DNA from: Lederbergia citrisecunda
GTDB lineage: Bacteria; Bacillota; Bacilli; Bacillales; Bacillaceae_C
DNA length: 64,000 bases
Direction of reading: 5' to 3'
NCBI RefSeq assembly: GCF_018343695.1
Contig: NZ_JAGYPJ010000001.1
Coordinates: 3,881,744-3,945,743 of the forward strand
Made by a program: the position numbers and the translations under genes. Of the stretch, positions 26,746 through 35,269 are shown one piece after another. Position 1 is the first letter of the stretch. Each line of letters opens with the position of its first letter. The notes under the pieces were generated by a model. The model worked only from the letters and a program-made list of their open reading frames with translations. It was not told the origin of the DNA and searched no databases.

Positions 26746-27878
26746 CTATTCATTGCCTTTTTAGGAATCGGCCTAGTTATTCCAGTTTTGCCTACCATTA
26801 TGAATGAGTTGCATTTGTCTGGATCTGTTGTCGGGTATATGGTGGCTGCCTTTGCCTTTACGCAGTTAATAGTATCACCAATTGCTGGTCGTTGGGTGGA
26901 TCGATTCGGACGTAAGATAATGATTATCATTGGATTAATCATTTTTGGTATATCAGAGTTGTTATTTGGAATTGGAAAAACGGTAGAAGTTCTTTTCATT
27001 TCACGTATGCTAGGCGGTGTCAGCGCAGCATTCATTATGCCAGCTGTAACAGCCTTTATTGCAGATGTTACGACTATTCAAACACGTCCCAAAGCTCTAG
27101 GCTATATGTCGGCAGCTATTTCAACAGGTTTTATTATTGGTCCCGGCATTGGCGGTTTTTTAGCCGGGGTTGGTACACGTGTACCTTTCTTTTTTGCAGC
27201 TGCTCTTGCTTTATTAGCAGCAATATTATCCTTCATTGCACTTCATGAACCAGAACGAAAGCTGGATAATGGAGAAGTAACTGCCCAAAAAACAGGAATT
27301 AAACGTATATTTGCACCGATGTACTTTATTGCCTTTGTGATTATTTTCATCACTTCATTTGGCCTAGCAGCCTTTGAATCGTTATTCTCTTTATTTGCTG
27401 ATCATAAATTTGGCTTTACTCCGAAGGATATTGCCATCATGATAACAGGCGGGGGTATTGTTGGAGCTGTTTTTCAAGTTGTGTTTTTCGATCGGTTTAT
27501 GAAATGGATAGGGGAAATTCACTTAATTCGTTATAGTCTAATTCTTTCAACAGTACTTGTATTTTTAATAACATTTGTGAGCTCCTACTTTACAATTTTA
27601 CTAGTTACGATAACAGTATTTGTTGGATTCGATTTAATGAGACCGGCTGTAACAACCTATTTATCCAGGATTGCCGAAAATGAGCAAGGATTTGTTGCAG
27701 GGATGAATTCGATGTTTACAAGTATTGGTAACGTTATTGGACCGATGATTGGTGGGGTCTTATTTGATCTAGATTTAAGCTTCCCTTTTTATTTTGCAAC
27801 AGTTGTTTTATCCATCGGTATTGGACTAACATTTGCTTGGAAGGAGCCAGCACATCAAACCGCTAAGGTAATGTAAGG

Positions 27879-27907
27879 AGCGTATTCTCTTGTTTAGAGA
27901 ATACGCT
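27879..27907. repeat. Hairpin between bmr and bmrR
   Basis: Perfect 12-bp arms AGCGTATTCTCT and AGAGAATACGCT around a 5-nt loop, with no T run. Probably an mRNA-stabilising or partial attenuation hairpin in the bmr-bmrR transcript. Confidence 0.5.
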
Positions 27908-27936
27908 TCATGAACGATACAAGGAAGTGAGAATGG

Positions 27937-28779
27937 ATGGAAGAAAAGCTTTATACGATCGGGGAAGTTTCTAAACTAGCGAATATTTCAATTAAAGCTC
28001 TCCGTTACTATGATAAAATCGACTTGTTTAAACCTGCATATGTCGACCCTCATACTAACTTTCGCTATTATAAGGACTCACAAATTTATCTTTTAGATTT
28101 AATTAAATCTCTAAAATATATTGGTACACCATTAAACGATATTAAAAAAGTACAGGAATTAAAGACAGATGAATTTTTTTCTTTCTTAACTGAACAAGAA
28201 CAGATTGTAAGGAAAAAAATAAATAATTTATTAGAAATCGAACAAATCATTGCTAATGCAAAAGTGGGAATACAAAGGCAGAAGGAATATCCTATACTTG
28301 GAGAAGTGTTTCTTTCGGAGGAGAAAGAAAGTAAAATAATCCAAATAAAAACGGGTGGGAATGGACCAAAAAATACTCTATATGCTTCTTATAGTAAACT
28401 TAGGAACTTTGCCGCAACGACTGAAGGGTTTAGAAACAGTGGCTACGGCGCAATTTTTCCGTATAAGCCATATACTCATATTGATGAAGTTACTTATAAT
28501 TATATCTTTACACCAGTACTTACAAATAGACAGACAGTTATGTTACCACAAAACACAGAACTCGCAACAATCCCAGAAGGTACATATGTTTGTATTAGGT
28601 TTAATAGTTTATCGTTTGAAGACTATTTTTTGAACTTACAAAAATTAATTCATTATGTTGCACGCCATGAATTAAAGGTAATGAGTGATATATACGAAAC
28701 ATTAGTACATATTCATTATTCCCCGAAGCAAGAAGAAGAATTTTTAATGGAAATGAGAATTCGGGTTAAAGAGACGTGA
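27937..28779 (+). CDS. bmrR: BmrR-like MerR-family activator
   Basis: 280 aa from ATG 27937 after GGAAGTGAG. N-terminal MerR helix-turn-helix (YTIGEVSKLANISIKALRYYD), a long dimerisation helix, and a C-terminal GyrI-like drug-binding domain from about residue 120 (NASYSKL-type segment TLYASYSKLRNF; FTPVLTNRQTVML). The length and order match B. subtilis BmrR, which binds lipophilic cations and activates bmr. Its operator is at 25089. Since bmr is now interrupted, its only obvious target is the broken gene. Confidence 0.92.
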   Translation: MEEKLYTIGEVSKLANISIKALRYYDKIDLFKPAYVDPHTNFRYYKDSQIYLLDLIKSLKYIGTPLNDIKKVQELKTDEFFSFLTEQEQIVRKKINNLLEIEQIIANAKVGIQRQKEYPILGEVFLSEEKESKIIQIKTGGNGPKNTLYASYSKLRNFAATTEGFRNSGYGAIFPYKPYTHIDEVTYNYIFTPVLTNRQTVMLPQNTELATIPEGTYVCIRFNSLSFEDYFLNLQKLIHYVARHELKVMSDIYETLVHIHYSPKQEEEFLMEMRIRVKET

Positions 28780-28820
28780 TAATAAGTCTTTTTGAAAAAA
28801 AATTTCTCGTTTCATAAAAA

Positions 28821-28858
28821 AGAATTCATTTTGAACAACATTTTTCAAAATGAATTCT
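28821..28858. terminator. Terminator between bmrR and yvdD
   Basis: AGAATTCATTTTG and CAAAATGAATTCT form a perfect 13-bp stem with a 12-nt loop. A-rich on the left, weakly T-rich on the right: it serves convergent genes. Confidence 0.65.
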
Positions 28859-28917
28859 ACTTATTTTCTAAAAAATACGGGTCCGTAGTACCTATTCCAA
28901 AGTTAGTAGTATAATTT

Positions 28918-29499
28918 CTAAATTTGTTTTTCAGTAATATATGTTTTTAAGGTTGGTGGTTCATATTTATTGAATTGATCGAGCAGTCCTTGCGGTTCAA
29001 CATCTACAAGAGCCATAGAACGGTATTTTTCATGTAGAAACTGTTCATCTGTCATATGATTAAATAATGTAATAAGCGGGTCAAAATAATGATTAATATT
29101 TAAAAGTCCACAAGGTTTTTGGTGAAGTCCTAACTGAGCCCAAGTAAAAATCTCAAAAAACTCCTCTAATGTTCCCGGGCCACCTGGCAAAGCTATAAAT
29201 CCATCTGCTAATTCTGCCATTTTTGCTTTTCTCTCATGCATAGAGTCAACAACAATGAGTTGTGTTAAGTTCTTATGGGATATTTCTCTTTTTTCTAGAA
29301 AGCTCGGCATTATACCAATTACTTTTCCGCCCTCTTCTAAAACAGAATCTGCAACTGCTCCCATAACTCCTACACTTGCACCCCCATATACAAGGGCAAT
29401 ATTTCTTTTCACCAGTTCTTTACCAAGCTTTTTTGCACCTTCAATATAGGCTTCGGATACTCCGTTACTTGATCCACAAAATACAGCTATATTTTTCAT
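28918..29499 (-). CDS. yvdD: LOG-family phosphoribohydrolase, YvdD-like
   Basis: 193 aa; ATG 29499 follows GAGAGGTGGG. The LOG signature PGGPGTLEEFFE is complete, and the N terminus VFCGSSNGVSEAYIEGAKKLG is a Rossmann nucleotide fold. Homologues cleave AMP-type nucleotides to release the base, as in cytokinin activation; the bacterial role is unclear. Monocistronic and convergent with bmrR. Confidence 0.88.
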   Translation of the reverse strand: MKNIAVFCGSSNGVSEAYIEGAKKLGKELVKRNIALVYGGASVGVMGAVADSVLEEGGKVIGIMPSFLEKREISHKNLTQLIVVDSMHERKAKMAELADGFIALPGGPGTLEEFFEIFTWAQLGLHQKPCGLLNINHYFDPLITLFNHMTDEQFLHEKYRSMALVDVEPQGLLDQFNKYEPPTLKTYITEKQI

Positions 29500-29578
29500 A
29501 CTATCCCACCTCTCAAGTATGAAATTATACATAAATTTACATACTTTGTTAAGCTTAAGGTGTAGAATTGGATGGTGA

Positions 29579-29902
29579 ATGAAAATGAATGTATCAGAAT
29601 TTCAGAAATGGGTTAAAGATTATTATGAAAGCAGGGGCTGGTCTGACTTAGACATATTTGTTCGGATTGGCTTTTTAGCGGAAGAAACCGGCGAAGTTGC
29701 CCGTGCAATAAGAGCCCTCGAGATTGGTAGAGATAGGCCTGATGAAGTAAGGGGATCTTATGAGGAAAACAAACAGGAGTTAACGGAGGAATTAGGGGAT
29801 GTATTAGGTAACTTAATTGTAATTGCAAACAAGTACAATATCCCTTTAGAAGACGTGTTTCAGTCACATCAAAAGAAACTATCTGACCGTTATTCTAAAT
29901 AA
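29579..29902 (+). CDS. MazG-like nucleotide pyrophosphohydrolase
   Basis: 107 aa from ATG 29579. The single MazG domain shows the metal-binding helices FLAEETGEVARAIRA and LTEELGDVLGNLIVIANKYN (E-E-x-x-E and E-x-x-D). Small MazG-like proteins hydrolyse aberrant or signalling NTPs to NMP and pyrophosphate. The gene is divergent from yvdD across about 80 bp. Preferred nucleotide unknown. Confidence 0.85.
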   Translation: MKMNVSEFQKWVKDYYESRGWSDLDIFVRIGFLAEETGEVARAIRALEIGRDRPDEVRGSYEENKQELTEELGDVLGNLIVIANKYNIPLEDVFQSHQKKLSDRYSK

Positions 29903-30420
29903 ACTAAATACCTAATTACATATTTATTTACGCCAATATCATTACATCATAGTTAATTGTAAGGGAACGTTTTGTTCGAGCTGCGAATTAAGATATATAG
30001 AGTGCTTCAAACGTAACACGGTTTATGGAAAATAGTGGGAGAGAAGGACCGTTACTAAATACATAGATTAAATCTATTATTCCTATGTAAGAACTGAGTT
30101 TAGGCGTGACAGTAAAGTTATTAATTTTATCATTATAATACGTAATATACCGTCCAAATAATTCGAATGGTTTTTAAAAATAGTCGTTAAAGCTACAAGG
30201 AAACAAAGGGAGAAACAAATATATAAAGATCTAAAGTTCTAAAAAACTCTTAAAATGGGTTTTTATAAGTCGGTAAAAAGTCACTAGGATATGACTTTAT
30301 GCCGACTTTTTAATTGAAGCGATGGCACTATGTACAGGTTTTTACATATAAATTACCATTATATGTAGATAACCTATCAACCATGTAATTCTAACCTCAA
30401 AACGGTAGCCACAATTAATT
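29903..30420. other. Intergenic stretch with one hairpin
   Basis: About 520 bp without a supported gene. It holds the terminator at 30267-30313 and A+T-rich DNA. The only larger open frame (minus, near 30377-30619) overlaps the GH76 start and has no ribosome site. Confidence 0.5.
30267..30313 (+). terminator. Terminator upstream of the GH76 gene
   Basis: AAGTCGG pairs with CCGACTT, with an inner AAAGTCA/TGACTTT stem, followed by TTTAATT. It probably ends the transcript from the MazG-like gene or an unseen small RNA. Confidence 0.6.
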
Positions 30421-30434
30421 TGTAAGCGCTATCT
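30421..30434 (+). promoter_or_regulatory. cre site (CcpA) of the GH76 gene
   Basis: TGTAAGCGCTATCT fits the cre consensus TGWAARCGYTWNCW at every position. It lies 97 bp upstream of the start codon, where it would give carbon catabolite repression. Confidence 0.8.
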
Positions 30435-30530
30435 AAAAAGGAGAGGATATATTCATGGTGTAAATAGTTGATAATATCTCGATTACCGAGCGACATCGTA
30501 TATACAACGAAAATTAGGAGGAAAGAGATA

Positions 30531-31934
30531 ATGACCAAAAAAATCTTTTCACTTTCACTCATCTTTTTATTGTTGTTAGGAAGCTCAACCTTTGCAAATG
30601 ATAACGAGGAAAATGTCATGAATACTCTCTCAAACGAATGGGAAGAGAAAGCTGAACAAGCCCAAATATCCTTGTTTGAAAATTACTGGAATAATGAAAC
30701 GAGCATGTTCAATAATGCCTACGAGTGTAACAACTGCAATGGTCAATTCCATTACTGGTGGCTGGCCCATGCTTTAGATACACTCATTGATGCATACGAA
30801 CGTACGAATAATGTAGTCTATCTAGACAGATCAAAAGCTTTGTATGAAAGTATTTTAAAAAGAAACAATGGAGTCATCACCAATCACTTTTATGATGATA
30901 TGTTATGGATGAGTTTGGCCTTACTTCGCCTCTATGAACATACAAATGATTCGAAATATGAAGCTGCAGTATTTACTTTGTGGGATGACATTAAAACAGG
31001 GTGGAGTGATCAATTTGGTGGGGGAATTGCTTGGAATAAGTCGCAGTTAGACTATAAAAATACTCCATCAAATGCCCCGGCGGTAATATTAGCTTCAAGG
31101 CTCTATCAAAAATATGGTAATCCTGATGATTTAGATTGGGCAATGAAAATTTACAACTGGCAAAAATCAACGCTTGTTAATCCAGAAACAGGTTTTGTTT
31201 GGGATGGTATTAACCGTACGGGCAATGGAAACATAGATAAGAACTGGGAGTTCACTTATAACCAAGGAGTTTATATTGGGGCAGGTGTAGAATTATATCG
31301 TGCAACAAATAGTAAGGAATACCTCGATGACGCGATACAAACTTCTGAAACAGGTATACAAAGATTAGTGGCAAACAAGACTACGAATATATTAAAAGAT
31401 GAGGGAGGCGGAGACGGAGGATTATTTAAAGGTATTTTTGTCCGTTATCTAGGTGGATTAGTTAAGGAAAATCCGAATCAAAAAGATATTGCACAGTTTC
31501 TAATAAATAATGCTAAAAGTGCATGGGGCAATAAATTGGCCGAGGATAAAATATTGTTCGGCTCCTCTTGGGAAAGAACACCTAATTTAAACCTTGACCT
31601 CAGTATTAATTTAAGTGGAGTGATGCTTATGGAGCAGGCAGCCATCATGGAAAAACTGCTTGCTGACCCAGTATCGATTTCTCTTTTAAACGAACAATTG
31701 AACGGGTATATCGCAACAGATGATATTAAAGGACCACTTGTGCCTATTTTGTTAAACACCGTTAAGCAAGCGGAACACCATTTAGAAAAGGATAGAGTGG
31801 AGCAAGCGATAAAGCATTTACAAAACTTTCAAAAGCATTTGCACAATAATGCCCATCAAAACTACCTTTCAGACGATGCAAAAAATCAATTGACCATTAC
31901 AACTGATCTTTTATTGGAAGAATTAAGTAAATGA
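30531..31934 (+). CDS. Secreted glycoside hydrolase family 76 (alpha-1,6-mannanase-like)
   Basis: 467 aa; ATG 30531 follows TTAGGAGG. A signal peptide covers residues 1-22 (LIFLLLLGSSTFA). The GH76 catalytic Asp pair is in FYDDMLWM (Asp122, Asp123), with WWLAHALDTLIDAYER before and ASRLYQKYGN after as helical repeats. Residues about 400-465 (VKQAEHHLEKDRVEQAIKHL) form a helical FIMAH-type tail that is also present in the 5'-nucleotidase at 36598. GH76 enzymes cut alpha-1,6-mannan, such as fungal wall mannan. The upstream cre site indicates glucose repression. Confidence 0.88.
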   Translation: MTKKIFSLSLIFLLLLGSSTFANDNEENVMNTLSNEWEEKAEQAQISLFENYWNNETSMFNNAYECNNCNGQFHYWWLAHALDTLIDAYERTNNVVYLDRSKALYESILKRNNGVITNHFYDDMLWMSLALLRLYEHTNDSKYEAAVFTLWDDIKTGWSDQFGGGIAWNKSQLDYKNTPSNAPAVILASRLYQKYGNPDDLDWAMKIYNWQKSTLVNPETGFVWDGINRTGNGNIDKNWEFTYNQGVYIGAGVELYRATNSKEYLDDAIQTSETGIQRLVANKTTNILKDEGGGDGGLFKGIFVRYLGGLVKENPNQKDIAQFLINNAKSAWGNKLAEDKILFGSSWERTPNLNLDLSINLSGVMLMEQAAIMEKLLADPVSISLLNEQLNGYIATDDIKGPLVPILLNTVKQAEHHLEKDRVEQAIKHLQNFQKHLHNNAHQNYLSDDAKNQLTITTDLLLEELSK

Positions 31935-31941
31935 TTTAGAC

Positions 31942-31984
31942 GACTGAGTTCCCACAGCTTGTTTGTGAGAGCTCAGTCTTTTTT
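31942..31984 (+). terminator. Terminator of the GH76 gene
   Basis: GACTGAG and CTCAGTC close a hairpin with inner CACA/TGTG pairing, followed by six T. Confidence 0.75.
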
Positions 31985-31989
31985 ATTAT

Positions 31990-32177
31990 ATTTTGGCTAA
32001 GTCAGCAAGTCGAGAAGTAGCAGTTAGTGAACCAGAGTTTCAATCGATTCATCAAATTTTAATAGATGAACTAAAAGCATAGGTATGGTCATTAATGAAT
32101 ATAATCAAGTATTTGAGATACATGGAAGGGAAATAGGGGAGAAGATGATAATGCAGTGGAAGAAATCGATGCCTTAG
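31990..32177 (+). pseudogene. Possible fragments of a decayed gene
   Basis: Two short protein-like stretches without starts or ribosome sites: KSASREVAVSEPEFQ up to TAG near 32082, and ATG 32085 to TAG 32177 with FEIHGREIGEKMIMQWKKSM. The second looks like the end of a folded protein. I do not recognise the family. Confidence 0.3.
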
Positions 32178-32219
32178 AGTCGGAGACTTTAATCGATGGA
32201 GAGAAAGGAATTGAATTGG

Positions 32220-32861
32220 ATGAAACAAATTATCAGTTATATAGATTCGGTGTTTCATAATCAAGATGCTCTTTTGGAGGATGTCCTTTCCTCAATAAGA
32301 GAAAACGGTATGCCTTCCATTTCTGTATCTCCCTCTTCTGGAAAACTTTTAACGATGCTCGTATCCATTTCTGGGGCAAAAAATGTTCTGGAAATTGGAG
32401 CTCTCGGAGGCTACAGTGGGATCTGCCTTGCCAGAGGATTCGGTATGGAAGGGAAATTGACTTCTCTAGAATTAGAGGAGCGATACGCTAAGTTGGCATA
32501 TAGCAATCTATCTAAAGCTGGCTTTGGCAATCAAGTAACATATTTAACTGGCCCCGCTTTGCAAAGCCTTGAAAAGCTTGTTAGAGAAAATAAGCGATAC
32601 GATTTTTTCTTTATTGACGCTGACAAAGAAAACTATGAAAATTACTTAAGATATTGCATTACACTTGCGGAACCAGGTGCATTAATTGTTGCTGATAACG
32701 TACTCGCAGGAGGTAGTGTAGCAGAGCAGTCTGCAAATCCTAAACGTTATACGGAAATAATGCAAAAATTCAATGATACGGTGGCCAATCATCCCCAATT
32801 AGAATCCTTGCTTATTCCAATCGGAGATGGATTGACTATTTCAAAAGTAAGAACTAAATAA
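32220..32861 (+). CDS. SAM-dependent O-methyltransferase (caffeoyl-CoA OMT type)
   Basis: 213 aa; ATG 32220 follows AAAGGA by 10 nt (32196 is an alternative). Motif I VLEIGALGGYSGICLAR, the acidic SAM ligand in LTSLELEERYAKLA, and the metal site FFIDADKENYENYLRY plus VADNVL identify a class I, metal-dependent catechol-type O-methyltransferase such as YrrM. Methyl acceptor unknown, likely a catechol or hydroxylated small molecule. Confidence 0.88.
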   Translation: MKQIISYIDSVFHNQDALLEDVLSSIRENGMPSISVSPSSGKLLTMLVSISGAKNVLEIGALGGYSGICLARGFGMEGKLTSLELEERYAKLAYSNLSKAGFGNQVTYLTGPALQSLEKLVRENKRYDFFFIDADKENYENYLRYCITLAEPGALIVADNVLAGGSVAEQSANPKRYTEIMQKFNDTVANHPQLESLLIPIGDGLTISKVRTK

Positions 32862-32902
32862 AGAAGTGAACAGTAAAGATAAGCAAGCGGCTAGGGAAGT
32901 TC

Positions 32903-32935
32903 GGACGAATTCATCTCGATTTCGTTCTTTTTTTT
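32903..32935 (+). terminator. Terminator of the O-methyltransferase gene
   Basis: GGACGAA pairs with TTCGTTC (one G-T pair), followed by eight T. Confidence 0.65.
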
Positions 32936-33075
32936 GCGTTAATGATGTTTCGAATCCAGCAAAAAACTAGTTTCTTTAAATTTTCTTATTCTAACCTGCA
33001 GCAAAGTTATTATTACAAAAAAGGATATATTGTATCATTCATAGAAGTGATAGGAAGTGTAAAAGGAGGTTCGTG

Positions 33076-33285
33076 ATGTCAAATATTCAAATGATAGAAT
33101 TAAATAGTGAATTGTTGGGAGGTGTAGGAAGCTTCTGTCTTAGAAGTAAGAAAAATTCCAGTGGATATATTAATAAAAATTAGTGGCTCAATAATAGATT
33201 TGAGGAAGGGTTAAAATATGTCCAGCTAATGGAAAATAATAAACAAGTAGGATTTATTGAATATGCGGAAAGTGACAAAATATAA
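33076..33285 (+). pseudogene. Remnant of a GNAT/YoaP-type acetyltransferase gene
   Basis: ATG 33076 has a perfect AAAAGGAGGT ribosome site. The frame reads MSNIQMIELNSELLGGVG, then SFCLRSKKNSSGYINKN and a TAG at 33181. Past it, in the same frame, are WLNNRFEEGLKYVQLM and QVGFIEYAES, then TAA 33285. This resembles the N terminus of the GNAT family that carries a YoaP domain (from memory). A CAG to TAG change and loss of the remainder would explain it. Confidence 0.6.
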
Positions 33286-33298
33286 AGGGGTGAAAATC

Positions 33299-33787
33299 AT
33301 GTTTCATGTTAAGGATCTCTTATCCGATCAGTTGTTGGCAAATGCAAATGACCCTAGTTGGTATTTGCCATTTTCAGAATCCGTGGAAAATTTGTCGGAA
33401 GAAGAAGCATTTTGGAAACCTAACGAAGATTGTAATAGTATTGCTGAAATAGTGCAGCACCTACTTTATTGGAACGAAACTTGGCAAACTAGATATCAAA
33501 AATCGCATGTCAATGCTGTACCTTCTATAGAAAATAATAATAAAAGCTTCATCATTCCAGAAAAAAAGAGTTTTACTGATGTAAAAGATCAATTATTAAA
33601 GGTTCTATTGCAGTGGCAAGATTTACTTACAGAAGAAAAAGTCGAAAGCGAAGTAAATGGTTTCCCTGTACCTGCCAGCTGGTGGGAAATACTTGGAAAT
33701 GTAGCAACACATAACGCTAATCATATTGGTCAAATCATTTATATTCGGAAGCTGCAAAAAAGCTGGAGAGTAACTGTTAGTGAATAG
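33299..33787 (+). CDS. DinB-family protein
   Basis: 162 aa; ATG 33299 after AAAGGGGTG. Four-helix DinB pattern with His ligands in IVQHLLYWNETW and ATHNANHIGQIIYIRKLQ. Members are metal-binding bundle proteins acting as thiol-dependent transferases or of unknown role. It directly follows the decayed GNAT gene, 13 bp away. Confidence 0.82.
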   Translation: MFHVKDLLSDQLLANANDPSWYLPFSESVENLSEEEAFWKPNEDCNSIAEIVQHLLYWNETWQTRYQKSHVNAVPSIENNNKSFIIPEKKSFTDVKDQLLKVLLQWQDLLTEEKVESEVNGFPVPASWWEILGNVATHNANHIGQIIYIRKLQKSWRVTVSE

Positions 33788-33921
33788 GAATTTCATATTA
33801 CTCATCTTTAATCAGGCAATTAATAGAGGTTAGATTACAAAATTGATCAAGCCTTTTCTTGAAAAACGTTCTTTCATTTTGTTCTTTTATCAAGGCTTTT
33901 AAAAATAAAGGGGGGCTTGTT

Positions 33922-34812
33922 TTGCCAAAAGTATGTGTAAAACATATTGATGCATTCAGTTCCATTCCGGGAAAAGGAAATCCCGCTGGTGTCGTACTAA
34001 ATGGTGGGGACTATACTGACGAACAAATGCTGGCTATCGCTGCAGCAGTAGGTTTTAACGAGACATCGTTTGTTGTTTCTTCTAATATTGCTGATTTTCG
34101 AATCCGTTATTTTACACCTGGACATGAGATGAATTTATGTGGCCATGCGACAATGGGAACAGTGTATGCATTAAGAATGAATGGTTTATTAAAACAATCA
34201 GATTTTACAATTGAAACAAACGCAGGTGTATTGCCTATCCATATTCATGAAGAAAATAATCAATTGCTGATTACCATGCAGCAGGCAAAGCCTCAGTTTC
34301 AAACATTTAATGGTTCAAAGTCTGAAATAGCAGCATCAATTGGATTAACGGAAGAAGACCTGCATTCCCAATACCCAATTGTTTATGGTAGTACAGGAAT
34401 ATGGACGTTGATTGTACCTGTTAAAGAATTAGCAAGCTTTCATAATATGGATCCTGCAACAAAAGACTTTCCGGGCATATTAAAAGAAATGCGAAGAGCT
34501 TCTGTACATCCAATCAGTTTTGAAGTTCGTGACGAAGGAAATGACATGCATGCTCGTCACTTTTCGTCTCCTTTTTCAGGAACGGTTGAAGATGCTGTTA
34601 CTGGAACAGCTTCAGGCGTGATGGGAGCATATTATAAAACTTTTGTTAACGAAGATATGAGTTTACCAACAACATTTATAGTTGAGCAAGGGCATGAAAT
34701 GGAAAAAGACGGACGTGTATATGTGCATGTAAATGGAGAACACGGAAACCTGGAAATATCTATTTCGGGTACTGCTGTTTATGTAAAGGACATTGAGGTC
34801 GAAATAGAATAA
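33922..34812 (+). CDS. PhzF-family isomerase
   Basis: 296 aa. TTG 33922 is set by AAAGGGGGG 6 nt upstream; the longer ATG frame has none. The family core is seen: HIDAFSSIPGKGNPAGVVL, GFNETSFVV with the active-site Glu, and NLCGHATMGT, plus VEDAVTGTASGVMG in the second half. PhzF folds as two diaminopimelate-epimerase-like halves; most Bacillus members have unknown substrates. Monocistronic, ahead of the aspartate T-box. Confidence 0.88.
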   Translation: MPKVCVKHIDAFSSIPGKGNPAGVVLNGGDYTDEQMLAIAAAVGFNETSFVVSSNIADFRIRYFTPGHEMNLCGHATMGTVYALRMNGLLKQSDFTIETNAGVLPIHIHEENNQLLITMQQAKPQFQTFNGSKSEIAASIGLTEEDLHSQYPIVYGSTGIWTLIVPVKELASFHNMDPATKDFPGILKEMRRASVHPISFEVRDEGNDMHARHFSSPFSGTVEDAVTGTASGVMGAYYKTFVNEDMSLPTTFIVEQGHEMEKDGRVYVHVNGEHGNLEISISGTAVYVKDIEVEIE

Positions 34813-34929
34813 GCTATTCGCGTTAGGCTTTTTCGGAACTAATTGGTCATGAAATTCGCAAAAACATCAAAAAATATCTTGCATTTATAAAGATAAATAA
34901 ATAAAATACTATACAATATATAAAAAGTG

Positions 34930-35147
34930 TTGATCAGGAAAAGTACTCATGCACGGGTCTACAGAGAGCAATCGATTGCTGGGAAGATTGCGATACCGCA
35001 TGAAGGAAAGACACCTGTGAGCGTAGCTTTGAACGTGATGATTAGTAAAAGCAAACGGTGCCTACCGTTATCAGGTCTAAGTGGTCAAAATGACAATTTG
35101 GGTGGTACCGCGGAAAAATCCGTCCCTATTATTAGGGGCGGATTTTT
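34930..35147 (+). promoter_or_regulatory. T-box riboswitch (Asp specifier GAC) of aspS
   Basis: Stem I starts at ACAGAGAGC (34961-34969). Its specifier loop GGAAAGACACCTGTGAG carries GAC at 35010-35012, an aspartate codon. The T-box core TGGTACCGCGG lies at 35103-35113, followed by a terminator whose arms are AAAAATCCG (35114-35122) and CGGATTTTT (35139-35147). Confidence 0.92.
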
Positions 35148-35173
35148 GTATTCATTAAAGGAGGTGAGTGTCC

Positions 35174-35269
35174 GTGGATGATGACGATGATAATGATAAT
35201 GCAAATGAATTGAAAAATATAGGAGGAGAAAACAATGGAGCAAACATTGAAGCGGTCACTCATTCGTGA
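35174..35269 (+). CDS. Asp/Asn-rich 31-codon leader ORF overlapping aspS
   Basis: GTG 35174 follows AAAGGAGGTGAG at good spacing. Its first codons are GAT GAT GAC GAT GAT AAT GAT AAT GCA AAT, that is MDDDDDNDNANE, after which the peptide is ordinary. It runs in another frame over the aspS ribosome site and 35 nt into aspS, ending TGA 35269. It lies downstream of the T-box terminator. Translational coupling or attenuation by Asp/Asn supply is inferred. Confidence 0.55.
   Translation: MDDDDDNDNANELKNIGGENNGANIEAVTHS

Larger units (their letters stand above)
25155..27876 (+). pseudogene. bmr: Bmr-type multidrug MFS transporter interrupted by IS256
   Basis: ATG 25155 opens 14 codons (MQKQNRTLAIVLMD) and IS256 then sits at 25197-26745. 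The rest, LFIAFLGIGLVIPVL to the stop at 27876, aligns without gap to the remembered B. subtilis Bmr. All later features are intact: loop motif GRWVDRFGRK and FISRMLGGVSAAFIMP. Only residues 1-14 are separated from the rest. The remaining frame is open back into the element (ATG 26608 or 26638), so a fusion protein with an IS-encoded N terminus could be made, but by a new promoter. Upstream of bmrR, whose product normally activates it. Confidence 0.9.

Noticed and set aside
34927-35181. 84-codon plus-strand frame
   Set aside because: It lies in the aspartate T-box; its apparent peptide is only the RNA structure read as codons.
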